Source: Fibrobacter sp. UBA4297 (GTDB lineage: Bacteria; Fibrobacterota; Fibrobacteria; Fibrobacterales; Fibrobacteraceae). From it: a stretch of DNA of 64,000 bases. The DNA lies in NCBI RefSeq assembly GCF_002394865.1, contig NZ_DGUZ01000018.1:62001-126000 (forward strand), in the 5' to 3' direction. The notes below the pieces were generated by a model. It worked only from the letters and a program-made list of their open reading frames with translations, was not told the DNA's origin and ran no database searches. Every line of letters starts with the position of its first letter. Position 1 is the first letter of the stretch. The position numbers and the translations under genes are program-made. This document shows positions 53,188-61,267 of this stretch, piece by piece.

Positions 53188-54882
53188 ATGGACTACGTCA
53201 TTTTCAGTAGTGTATATAAGGATTTTAGGGATGCTATTTTAGACAATGTTCCAGACATATTGTCGATGATTAAGCGTATTAGCAACGCGATTCCTCCAAT
53301 ATGTAATATTCTTAACATTGGCTATATTAAAATCAAGCTCATCGCCCCTATTTCTATCATTGCCAAAAACGGTCTTAGCGAAGAAAGAGTTATTTACGAA
53401 GAGGCTAACGGGTACGAAACCGTTCCGTTAATCCAGACTTACAGAACAGGTGAAAATGGCATGGCAACGATTGAAATTCGCGCCAAGAAAGGCCACAAAT
53501 TTACAGCCCCAGAATTGCAGGCGGCAAAACTCATCTGCGATGACCTTTTTATCATCCTTGGCAGGTCGCGCCTCATGAGCGCCATCCACTATGCAAGCCA
53601 AACGGACACAATGACCGGAGCCCCGAACACGGCCCAACTAGTCCACCACAGCATAGAACTCAAGGCAAAGAACAGATTGCAAAACTTCAGCGGTCTGTTC
53701 ATCAACCTCAAAAATTACAAGTACATCAACCAGTCCAAATCGCCTGCAGTTGGCGACTTGGCGATGACAAGTTTTACACATTCGATCATGGCGATGTGCC
53801 ACGACGATGAAATGATTGCAAGGCTTGGGGGGGACAACTTTTTCATCCTGGTCAAAAAAGAGAACAGGGATATGTTCATCAGGGCTTTATCCTCGGTGAT
53901 TGTATCAGTGACTCCTCCACATGGCCCAAGTATATCGCTTACAATCCAAAGCCGCATAGGCGTCTACGACATTCAGCCGCAAGACTCTATGAACGAGATC
54001 ATGCATTGCAGTTCAGTAGCGTTGAACGAAGCAAGGCTCCATCCCGGTAACGATATTGTGCACTTCACCCAGAAGATGCTTGAAGACGCATACCATCAAA
54101 AAGAAATATCTTCGCTTTTCCACGAAGCCCTGCGTCGCAAGGAATTTATCGTCTACTACCAGCCCAAGGTTTCAGTCAAGGAACAGAAGCTCTGCGGTTG
54201 CGAAGCGCTTGTCCGTTGGTACCGCAATGGACAGGTCATCCCGCCAAGCGAATTTTTGCCCATTCTCGAAAAAGAAGCCTCCATTTGCCTTCTCGATTTT
54301 TACGTATTCCGCAAAGTCTGCGAAGATATCCGTAATTGGCTGGACGCAGGTATTGAACCGGTCCGTGTGTCTTCGAACTTCTCTAGACACCATCTTAGCA
54401 ACCCGCACTTGACTGAAGATATCCTTGCCATCATGAAGGAGTACAATATCGACAGCAAGTTCATCGAAATTGAGCTCACGGAATCTTCCAATTTTGAAGA
54501 CAAAATTGCCATGCAGAAGTTCGTGAACGGACTCCGCCAGCACGGTATTTCTGTTTCTATTGACGACTTTGGTACAGGCTACTCCACATTCGCCGCCATC
54601 AAGGACTTGAACGTCAACGTCATCAAGCTCGACAAGTCGCTCCTCGACCACATCGGCGACAGCAAGTACCATGACGAAGTTGTCATCAAGAACATGGTGA
54701 ACATGATCAACGAACTCCATCTCGAAGTCGTTGCAGAAGGTGTCGAAAACTCGAAGCAGCTCGATTTCTTGCAGAACGCCAAGTGCTCGATTATCCAGGG
54801 ATTCATTTTCGATAAGCCGCTGACCAAGGAAGACTTTGAAAAGCGACTCTCGCAAGAAGTCACTTACACGCACATTTCCTAA
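53188..54882 (+). CDS. GGDEF-EAL signalling protein
   Basis: The product of 564 residues has an N-terminal part of about 145 residues that resembles a GAF sensor. A GGDEF domain (about 145-290) has MTGAPNTAQL and RLGGDNFFIL at the signature; the Glu of GGDEF is Asn, so cyclase activity is doubtful. An EAL domain (about 310-555) has CEALVRW, SSNFSR, IELTESSNFED, DDFGTGYS, IKLDKS and AEGVENSKQL with most catalytic residues. It probably hydrolyses or senses c-di-GMP. GGGG lies near the ATG. It has no membrane helix and stands alone. Confidence 0.92.
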   Translation: MDYVIFSSVYKDFRDAILDNVPDILSMIKRISNAIPPICNILNIGYIKIKLIAPISIIAKNGLSEERVIYEEANGYETVPLIQTYRTGENGMATIEIRAKKGHKFTAPELQAAKLICDDLFIILGRSRLMSAIHYASQTDTMTGAPNTAQLVHHSIELKAKNRLQNFSGLFINLKNYKYINQSKSPAVGDLAMTSFTHSIMAMCHDDEMIARLGGDNFFILVKKENRDMFIRALSSVIVSVTPPHGPSISLTIQSRIGVYDIQPQDSMNEIMHCSSVALNEARLHPGNDIVHFTQKMLEDAYHQKEISSLFHEALRRKEFIVYYQPKVSVKEQKLCGCEALVRWYRNGQVIPPSEFLPILEKEASICLLDFYVFRKVCEDIRNWLDAGIEPVRVSSNFSRHHLSNPHLTEDILAIMKEYNIDSKFIEIELTESSNFEDKIAMQKFVNGLRQHGISVSIDDFGTGYSTFAAIKDLNVNVIKLDKSLLDHIGDSKYHDEVVIKNMVNMINELHLEVVAEGVENSKQLDFLQNAKCSIIQGFIFDKPLTKEDFEKRLSQEVTYTHIS

Positions 54883-55322
54883 AAGAACATCCAAACGGCC
54901 ATCCACAAAACGATGAGCCCGAACTCGATTTCTCTAGAAATTCTAGCCATAAAACAGCAACCGAGAGCAATTTCGGCAATGGCAGCTAGACGTATCCAGG
55001 GAGCTTCTTCGCCCGCCTGGTAAAGCGAAATGATTCCGAGAAGTTCCACCCAAAGCCAAAACGTTTGTGCAAGCACCATAAAGCGCCTACGGTTTTTACG
55101 AAGACCCGTCGTAAAAACGCACAAAGCAAGCGCAAGCATGCGGAACGGATAAATGTCCATTGCGGAAATTTCACGGTTCCCGGCAAAAGCCGTATATAGA
55201 CAATCCGTCGCCACAATCAATAGCATCGCAAGCGTAAAGCGAAGCATTCCACGCTTTTTCCAGAGGATCGCAGCCGAGACAAGGCACAAAAGGCAGGCCA
55301 CCGCATTTGCAAACATGCTCAT
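54879..55322 (-). CDS. four- to five-helix membrane protein of unknown function
   Basis: The product of 147 residues is almost wholly hydrophobic, with helices at about 1-18, 25-45, 55-70, 80-105 and 115-145 and a CVFTTGLRKNRRRF turn. No family recognised. It overlaps the upstream larger membrane protein by four bases (ATGA on the minus strand), so the two are coupled, and it overlaps the GGDEF-EAL stop by four bases. Confidence 0.65.
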   Translation of the reverse strand: MSMFANAVACLLCLVSAAILWKKRGMLRFTLAMLLIVATDCLYTAFAGNREISAMDIYPFRMLALALCVFTTGLRKNRRRFMVLAQTFWLWVELLGIISLYQAGEEAPWIRLAAIAEIALGCCFMARISREIEFGLIVLWMAVWMFF

Positions 55323-56578
55323 TTGCGACCTCCTTTACGTTTCTTCGAAAAGCCGAGATTTGCCAAAGGTTGCAGACAGACTAACAAGCAACTCACATAG
55401 GCGCCAAAAGGTCCGGCCAAATTGACCCAGTCCGAAGTTAGGTAGCCGTACACCACCGCGGCAAGCACACCACAAAGCACAGGCAAGCGCACCACCTTGA
55501 ATTCCGGAGCAGAGAAAGGAGAATAATACTTTCGCCCATCGGAATCGCCGATTTCGCCATCCGAACTATCGCTTTCTTCACCCATCAAGATTTCGTTATT
55601 TTCAAAGAACCGCGAAAGCAAAAAGCGCACCCCAAAGAAAAAGGCGACAAACAGAACACTACAAGCAAGCATTAGGCTTGTATTTCCAAAAACCGCATTT
55701 GCAAAGAAATAAAAGTCATTCTGATTTACGACAAAATCACATTTGAGCAAAATTCCGAACAAAACGAAAACAACGACAAGCAGGCGCCCCCAAAGGCTTT
55801 CGCGTACAGGTTCAAAGAACAGCAGTTGCGGTACAACGCATGCTAAAGCAAAAGCGACAAAGCTCCCCTCACCCTTTACAAAAATAAGCCAAAGGAACAA
55901 TAGCGACATAAACCAGCTACAAAGCAAAACGAACCGTTCCATCAAGCGATTATAATAATTCTCGAAGGAAAGAAGCGCGATGGAACTTGCAAGCCCCATG
56001 TAAAAAACACACGAAACAGCATACAGCGGAAAAAACGCTCCTTGCCAAACCGTATTTTCGACACGTGCAAAATCCAGGGCAAACTCGGAAATCACCCAGA
56101 ACACCGTCGGGAGGATAATCCACGCCAACGGTCGGCGGATTTTTTCGAGTTCCTTACAAAGCACCATATTTCCGGCAGAATCCGCAGCCACAAGATGCGT
56201 TATGAAAAACAGAAGCGAAATAAAGCCTACGATGCCAATGCCATAAACATCACTATGGACATCGCTATTCACCTTGATAGAGTTTGAATAAAATAGAGAA
56301 AGAACAAATGCTACAGCTAGGCTACAAAGCGACCCGAGTTCAAGCAAAAGCGATGTTCGGCGGTGAATTTTTACCTTCATGATAAGCAGGAACGCTGAAA
56401 GCAAAACGCCTGCCTGAGACATGCCTATCCAGAAAATAAAAAGCGACCTCGGGAACTTCCAGTTGCCATCGCGGTGCAGCAACAGTTCAAAGGAACCATC
56501 CCAAAACGAGCCTCCAACCGAAAGTAGGAGCCCCATGCACAAAGCAATAAGAAATATGGTAACGACTTTGCTGTTCAT
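55319..56578 (-). CDS. multi-helix membrane protein of unknown function
   Basis: The product of 419 residues has about ten to eleven membrane helices. A charged segment near residues 335-360 (GEESDSSDGEIGDSDGRK) probably lies in the cytoplasm, and the end is basic (GFSKKRKGGRK). The family is not recognised by eye. It is co-translated with the next small membrane protein, suggesting a complex. Confidence 0.65.
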   Translation of the reverse strand: MNSKVVTIFLIALCMGLLLSVGGSFWDGSFELLLHRDGNWKFPRSLFIFWIGMSQAGVLLSAFLLIMKVKIHRRTSLLLELGSLCSLAVAFVLSLFYSNSIKVNSDVHSDVYGIGIVGFISLLFFITHLVAADSAGNMVLCKELEKIRRPLAWIILPTVFWVISEFALDFARVENTVWQGAFFPLYAVSCVFYMGLASSIALLSFENYYNRLMERFVLLCSWFMSLLFLWLIFVKGEGSFVAFALACVVPQLLFFEPVRESLWGRLLVVVFVLFGILLKCDFVVNQNDFYFFANAVFGNTSLMLACSVLFVAFFFGVRFLLSRFFENNEILMGEESDSSDGEIGDSDGRKYYSPFSAPEFKVVRLPVLCGVLAAVVYGYLTSDWVNLAGPFGAYVSCLLVCLQPLANLGFSKKRKGGRK

Positions 56579-56580
56579 AA

Positions 56581-56690
56581 ATAGTCACTAGTTATCAGTC
56601 ACTAGTTATTAGTTTAAAACTTGGCGGCTTTGCCGCAATTAATCGCTAAAGACTAATGACCATTGACTAAGAACTAAATTATTATACAAT
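56581..56690. repeat. AGTCACTAGTTATCAGTCAC-type repeats
   Basis: TAGTCACTAGTTATCAGTCA and TAGTTATTAGTT variants are followed by TTGGCGGCTTTGCCGCAA and an inverted echo GACTAATGACCATTGACTAA. They lie between the divergent membrane-protein and mntP genes and resemble the runs at 27938 and 61170. Confidence 0.6.
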
Positions 56691-56742
56691 ATATTTTTTA
56701 TTTTTGATGGCGTTTTTCGCATTTTATAAAAAGCAGCTTTTC

Positions 56743-57291
56743 ATGAGCACTATAGAGATTATCATTATCGCGATTGTCGAAGCGATGGACTGCTTCGCGG
56801 TCGCCATTTCGACCGGTCTTTGCAAATCGGGCATCAAGCGTTCGCGTGCGGTGCTCCAAGCGGTCAGTTTCGGTGTTTTTCAAGGCGGCATGACGCTCCT
56901 CGGTTTTTTCCTCGGAAGCTTTGCCGAGCGTTGGTTCAACGCGGTGGGCACCCCGATTGCCTGTGCGATTCTCTGCATTCTGGGCGCACGCATGATCTGG
57001 GGCGCCATCAAGGGCGGCGAGGCAACAGTCTCTTGCGCGCACTTAAGCCTCATGAACATTCTGCTTTTGTCGATTGCGACAAGCATTGACGCATTTGCGG
57101 TCGGGATTTCGTTTGCGTTCTTGAATGCCAACATGTTTTTTGCCACATCCGCCATTGCTCTTGCTAGTTTTGCGATGGGCGTTATCGGCTTTGAAATCGG
57201 GCGCCACGCCTCCAAGCGGTTCAAAACAAAAATCCCGGAGATTATCGCCGGGATTATCTTGATTGCCATTGGCGTGAAGATGTTTGTGTAG
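56743..57291 (+). CDS. mntP: manganese efflux pump MntP
   Basis: The product of about 182 residues has six membrane helices and the duplicated MntP motif: IVEAMDCFAVAISTGLCKSG in the first half and IATSIDAFAVGISFAFL in the second, each with the conserved Asp needed for manganese export. The ATG at 56743 starts the first helix directly; the ATG at 56704 would add 13 residues and is less likely. It is followed by ligA 44 bases on. In some bacteria mntP is under a manganese riboswitch; no such element is evident in the upstream repeats. Confidence 0.9.
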   Translation: MSTIEIIIIAIVEAMDCFAVAISTGLCKSGIKRSRAVLQAVSFGVFQGGMTLLGFFLGSFAERWFNAVGTPIACAILCILGARMIWGAIKGGEATVSCAHLSLMNILLLSIATSIDAFAVGISFAFLNANMFFATSAIALASFAMGVIGFEIGRHASKRFKTKIPEIIAGIILIAIGVKMFV

Positions 57292-57335
57292 CGCCTTCGG
57301 TGCGACCACCTCAAACTCTTTCTATATTGCTTACC

Positions 57336-59462
57336 ATGAGTGAGCAGAAAGATATAGACCGTACCCGCTATTTTGAGTTAAAGAAACAACTGGAAGAAGC
57401 TAGCCGTCTTTATTACAAGGACGGAGTTTCCCCCATGAGCGACCAGGATTTTGACTTTGGGCTCAAGGAGATGGAAGCGCTAGAAGCGAAGTATCCGGAA
57501 TTACGCGGAAAGGGTTCGCTCACGCAGAAGGTCGGTAGCGACCTCACGAACGATTTCGCGAAGGTGGCGCATGCGGTGCCGATGCTCAGCATCGCAAACG
57601 TGTACAGCGAAGAAGAAATGCGCGAGTTTGTGAAGGCCGCGGAAGAAGGGATTGCTGCTTTAGGCGAACGCGCGACGTGGATTTGCGAGAGGAAAATCGA
57701 TGGGGTTAGCCTTTCTGTGGTTTACGAGAATGGTCGCTTGAAGCAGGCGGCGACGCGTGGCGATGGAGCGCAAGGCGATGACGTGACATTGAATGCGCTC
57801 ACGATTGCAGATATTCCTGAATATTTTGACGCGAAGAAATTGAAGATTGACCCGAGCGAGATTCCGCAGGGGACGTTCGAAGTCCGCGGTGAAGTCTACA
57901 TGGAACGCGAGGCTTTTGAACGCTTGAACGAGCAGTTCATCTTGGAAAACAAGAAGACTTTCCAGAACTGCCGCAATACGGTTTCGGGCTCGCTCAAGCT
58001 CAAGAGCGTTGCCGAATGCAAGACGCGCCCGATGCGATTCTTTGCATACCACATTCCGCAGAGCAACAACAAGACTCACGAAGAGAACTTGAAACAGCTC
58101 AAGCGCCTTGGATTCCACACAAACGATTACTGGACCGCCGACACGGTCGATGAAATCATGGCGATTTCCGAGAAGATTGGCGCAAGCCGCGACAGTCTCC
58201 CGTTCGATATTGACGGCATGGTCGTAAAGCTGAACGATTTGCAACAGCAGCGAGAACTCGGCAGCACGAGCAAGAGCCCGCGCTGGGCCATCGCATACAA
58301 ATTTAAGGCGGAACGCGCCTACACACCGCTTTTGTCTGTAGAATTCCAAGTGGGCCGCACCGGTGCCGTGACACCGGTGGCAAATCTCGCACCCGTGCGT
58401 CTCGCGGGCACGACCGTCAAGCGCGCCACCCTCCACAACTTCGACGAAGTGGCAAGGCTCGACTTGCACTACGGCGACACAGTCGGCGTAGAGAAGGGTG
58501 GCGAAATCATCCCGAAAATCACGGACGTCAAACGCGAACTCCGCCCCGCCGGAGCCTCCCCCGTTGTGGCACCTGAAAAATGTCCTGTGTGCGGCGAGCA
58601 ACTGACACACATCGACGGCGAAGTGATTCTCCGTTGCGAAAACATGCACTGCCAAGCACAAGTGCAATGTCTGTTCGAGCATTTCGTGAGCCGTGAAGCG
58701 ATGAACATCGAAAATCTCGGGCCAGCGCTTATCGCAAGTCTCCTTGCCACCGGCAAAATCAAGCGCATTCCAGACCTTTACCGCCTCACGCTCGAAGACC
58801 TGGAATCGCAGGAACGCATGGCAAAGAAGAGTGCGAAAAACGTCTTTGACGCCATCCAAGCATCAAAACTGCGCAGTCTCGAAAATCTGTTGCACGGTCT
58901 CGGCATCCGCTTTGTCGGCCGCACCAGTGCCCGTAACATCGCAAAGCATTTCCGCACGCTCGAAAAAATCCGCACAGCGACTGTCGAAGAATTGCAAAAC
59001 GTGACTGACGTCGGTGAACGCATCGGAAAATCCGTCTACGAATTTTTCCACACGCCGCTTTACACGAACGAAATTGATGAACTCGTGGCGCTCGGACTCC
59101 CGACGGAATTCAAGGGCGTTGTCAAGACTTTATTCCAAGGTCAAACTGCAGTCATCACAGGAACGCTCCCGAGCATGGACCGCGACGAAGCCCGCAAACT
59201 CATCGAAGAGAATGGCGGCAAGGTCTCCGGTTCTGTGAGCAAAAAGACGAGCTGGGTCTTAGCAGGCGAAGCCGCAGGCTCCAAACTCACCAAGGCAAAC
59301 GAGCTCGGGATTCCCGTGCACGACGAAGCATGGCTTATGGCGCAAATTGCTAATAGTGACGAGAGCGAGGATGGTGCAAACGCCAGCGAAGACCGCGCGC
59401 CCGCTGATGCCGCTAGCAACACGACAAAGCCCGCGGAAGATCAGATGACACTGAATCTATAA
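57336..59462 (+). CDS. ligA: NAD-dependent DNA ligase
   Basis: The product of 708 residues seals nicks in replication and repair. It has the adenylation domain with the NAD-binding YYKDGVSPMSDQDFDFGL and the active Lys120 in CERKIDGVSLSV. TRGDGAQGDDVT, an OB fold, a zinc finger (CPVCGEQL and CENMHCQAQ), helix-hairpin-helix repeats and a C-terminal BRCT domain (FQGQTAVITGTLPSMDRDEA) complete the usual order. The start at 57336 fits the family; the frame runs further back without a better site. The tail of about 35 residues is acidic and probably unstructured. Confidence 0.97.
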   Translation: MSEQKDIDRTRYFELKKQLEEASRLYYKDGVSPMSDQDFDFGLKEMEALEAKYPELRGKGSLTQKVGSDLTNDFAKVAHAVPMLSIANVYSEEEMREFVKAAEEGIAALGERATWICERKIDGVSLSVVYENGRLKQAATRGDGAQGDDVTLNALTIADIPEYFDAKKLKIDPSEIPQGTFEVRGEVYMEREAFERLNEQFILENKKTFQNCRNTVSGSLKLKSVAECKTRPMRFFAYHIPQSNNKTHEENLKQLKRLGFHTNDYWTADTVDEIMAISEKIGASRDSLPFDIDGMVVKLNDLQQQRELGSTSKSPRWAIAYKFKAERAYTPLLSVEFQVGRTGAVTPVANLAPVRLAGTTVKRATLHNFDEVARLDLHYGDTVGVEKGGEIIPKITDVKRELRPAGASPVVAPEKCPVCGEQLTHIDGEVILRCENMHCQAQVQCLFEHFVSREAMNIENLGPALIASLLATGKIKRIPDLYRLTLEDLESQERMAKKSAKNVFDAIQASKLRSLENLLHGLGIRFVGRTSARNIAKHFRTLEKIRTATVEELQNVTDVGERIGKSVYEFFHTPLYTNEIDELVALGLPTEFKGVVKTLFQGQTAVITGTLPSMDRDEARKLIEENGGKVSGSVSKKTSWVLAGEAAGSKLTKANELGIPVHDEAWLMAQIANSDESEDGANASEDRAPADAASNTTKPAEDQMTLNL

Positions 59463-59477
59463 ATTGCATAAAGCAAT

Positions 59478-59560
59478 GGAGATTTCCACCTAAAGGTGGC
59501 CATGCGCACTATGGAACAAAGTTCCAAGTGCTGTCCGCCCGCACTGAGGCGGGAATGACA
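59478..59560. repeat. palindromic repeats after ligA
   Basis: GGAGATTTCCACC-TAAA-GGTGGCCATG at 59478-59502 and GTCCGCCCGC-ACT-GAGGCGGGAATGACA at 59533-59560 are two variants of the window-wide element, head to tail, between ligA and the candidate small RNA gene. Confidence 0.7.
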
Positions 59561-59591
59561 AGTCTCAAGCAAGGGATAATGTAATGTATGT

Positions 59592-59747
59592 CAAAAAAGA
59601 AAGGCGCCCCGAAGGACGCCCAGAACTGTTTTGATTAAAAGATTTAGCACAGCGAAGCTACAATCTGCCACCTTCAAGGAAAGGTAGAAAACCAAAGCAG
59701 CTCGTTTCGGAATAAAACTCGGCTCAAAAGCCCTCGCTTCAATCCCT
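59592..59747 (-). ncRNA. candidate small RNA of about 155 bases
   Basis: No convincing protein gene covers this stretch, but the minus strand has a well-formed promoter (see 59755-59783) and an intrinsic terminator: GGCGTCC and GGGCGCC pair around TTCG (59603-59620), followed by TTTCTTTTTT. Between them the RNA could fold with GATT and AGCGA near the 5' end pairing with TCGCT and AATC, an inner CTACCTT/AAGGTGG hairpin, and GGCT-TTTG-AGCC. I do not recognise it as 6S RNA, SRP RNA or a riboswitch. Confidence 0.5.
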
Positions 59748-59754
59748 AAAAACA

Positions 59755-59783
59755 AATGTATTAAAAATTTAAGAAAATGGCAA
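59755..59783 (-). promoter_or_regulatory. sigma-70-like promoter for the candidate small RNA
   Basis: On the minus strand TTGCCA (59778-59783), a 17-base spacer and TACATT (59755-59760) match the consensus well. Transcription would begin near 59747, at AGGG. Confidence 0.55.
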
Positions 59784-59872
59784 GATGTTTGATAGTACAA
59801 CTTGGAATGGAGCCAAAACCTGTAATCGGGGTCACATTGCCTAAAATTCCATTTTTTAGTAAATTTTAGCGC

Positions 59873-61159
59873 ATGAAATCAGTACCTATAACGCTCCTGA
59901 CCGGTTACCTGGGAGCCGGCAAAACAACTCTCCTCAACTACGTTCTCAACAATCAGCAGGGCTACCACGTCGCCGTCATCGTAAATGACATTGGCGAAGT
60001 GAACATCGACCAGACTTTAATTGAAAAGGGCGGAAACATCACGAAGGAAGATTCGGGCAAGGTCGTCCCGCTTTCGAACGGTTGTATCTGCTGTTCGCTC
60101 AAGACCGACTTGATCGAACAAATTGCCGAACTTTTGGAAATGGGCAAGTTCGACTACATCCTTATCGAAGCTAGTGGTATTTGCGAACCGATTCCTATAG
60201 CCCAGACCATTAGCTTTGCAGGTAGCCAGCTCCGCAGCAAAGACGGCAGACCTCTCCCCTGCCATTTGGACAACATTGTGGCAGTCGTTGACGTGCTCCG
60301 CCTCGCAGACGAATTTGCCGGTGGCGAAAAGCTCCTCGAAGAAGACCTCGAAGAAGAAGACATTGCAAACTTGCTCATCCAGCAGATTGAATTCTGCAAC
60401 ACGATTATCATGAACAAGGTCGACGCTCTCAGCAAGCACGACTTGGAACACGTGAAGGCCGTCGTGAAGGCTTTGCAGCCGACCGCCAAGATGATCGAGA
60501 CGAACTACGGCAAGGTCGACATGAAGGACATTCTCGACACGAAGCAGTTCGACTTCAACAAAGTTGCCGAATCGAGCACTTGGGCAATCAAGCTCAACGA
60601 AGAAGGTCACGACAACGATGACGATGATGATGACGATCATGAGGAACATGAACATCACCACCACGACCATGACGATGACCACGATGAGCACGAGCATCAT
60701 CATCATGACGATGAAGACCACAGCCATTGCGACCATGAACATGGTGTTTGCCACTGCGGCCACCACCACGACAAGGACCATCCGCATGGTGACGAATACG
60801 GCATCAGCACGTTCGTGTTCGAAGACCATCGCCCGCTGAACCGCGAAAAGTTCGAAGCGTTCCTCGACGACTATCCAACGAGCATCATCCGCACGAAGGG
60901 TCTTGTATGGTTCAGCGATGAACGCAGCGAAAGCTACTTGTTCGAGCAGGCAGGCAAGCAAGCCTCCGCCCAGAATTTTGGACGTTGGTTTGCCGCCGAA
61001 AGCAAGGCCGAACAGCAGCGCATCCTCGCCGAAAATCCGCAGCTCCAGAAAATTTGGGACGAAAAGTACGGCGACCGCATCATCCGCCTGGTATTCATTG
61101 GCCAGCACATGGACAAGAAAAAGATTATCCAGGTGATGAAGGACTGCTTGGACGAGTAG
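59873..61159 (+). CDS. CobW/COG0523 metal-chaperone GTPase with a His/Asp-rich segment
   Basis: The product of 428 residues has the G3E GTPase start VPITLLTGYLGAGKTTLLNYVL (Walker A) and DIGEVNIDQTLIE. The metal motif is NGCICCSLKTDL (CxCC), and NKVDAL is the guanine-binding part. Residues about 245-310 are almost wholly His, Asp and Glu, likely a metal store. The CobW C-terminal domain follows with RIKGLVWFS-type RTKGLVWFSDERSE. Such proteins deliver zinc or cobalt to target enzymes. No ribosome-binding site is clear. A strong terminator follows. Confidence 0.92.
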   Translation: MKSVPITLLTGYLGAGKTTLLNYVLNNQQGYHVAVIVNDIGEVNIDQTLIEKGGNITKEDSGKVVPLSNGCICCSLKTDLIEQIAELLEMGKFDYILIEASGICEPIPIAQTISFAGSQLRSKDGRPLPCHLDNIVAVVDVLRLADEFAGGEKLLEEDLEEEDIANLLIQQIEFCNTIIMNKVDALSKHDLEHVKAVVKALQPTAKMIETNYGKVDMKDILDTKQFDFNKVAESSTWAIKLNEEGHDNDDDDDDDHEEHEHHHHDHDDDHDEHEHHHHDDEDHSHCDHEHGVCHCGHHHDKDHPHGDEYGISTFVFEDHRPLNREKFEAFLDDYPTSIIRTKGLVWFSDERSESYLFEQAGKQASAQNFGRWFAAESKAEQQRILAENPQLQKIWDEKYGDRIIRLVFIGQHMDKKKIIQVMKDCLDE

Positions 61160-61169
61160 TTTGCGCTTC

Positions 61170-61205
61170 GCGCAGTTATTAGTTACTAGTTAATAGTTAC
61201 TAGAA
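61170..61205. repeat. TTATTAGTTACTAGTTAATA-type repeat
   Basis: Short TAGTTA/TAGTTAC units lie between the CobW stop and its terminator. They are like the runs at 27938 and 56581. Confidence 0.55.
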
Positions 61206-61216
61206 TGTGAGACGAG

Positions 61217-61248
61217 AATCCCCGCGACCGAAGTCGCGGGGATTTTTT
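61217..61248 (+). terminator. CobW gene terminator
   Basis: AATCCCCGCGAC and GTCGCGGGGATT form a perfect 12-bp stem with a CGAA loop, followed by TTTT. The minus strand also has a short T-run, so it may serve rmuC too. Confidence 0.92.
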
Positions 61249-61267
61249 CACCAACGGAGTTAAGCAG

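Noticed and set aside
57660..58859. 399-codon minus-strand frame opposite ligA
   Set aside because: The ligA product is unmistakable and the opposite frame has no family features.
59591..59800. 69-codon minus-strand frame between ligA and the CobW gene
   Set aside because: It contains a promoter and a terminator inside it, has no ribosome-binding site, and its composition is unlike a protein. A small RNA explains the region better.
60017..61108. 363-codon minus-strand frame opposite the CobW gene
   Set aside because: Its valine/methionine-rich middle is the complement of the His/Asp codons; it is a shadow.
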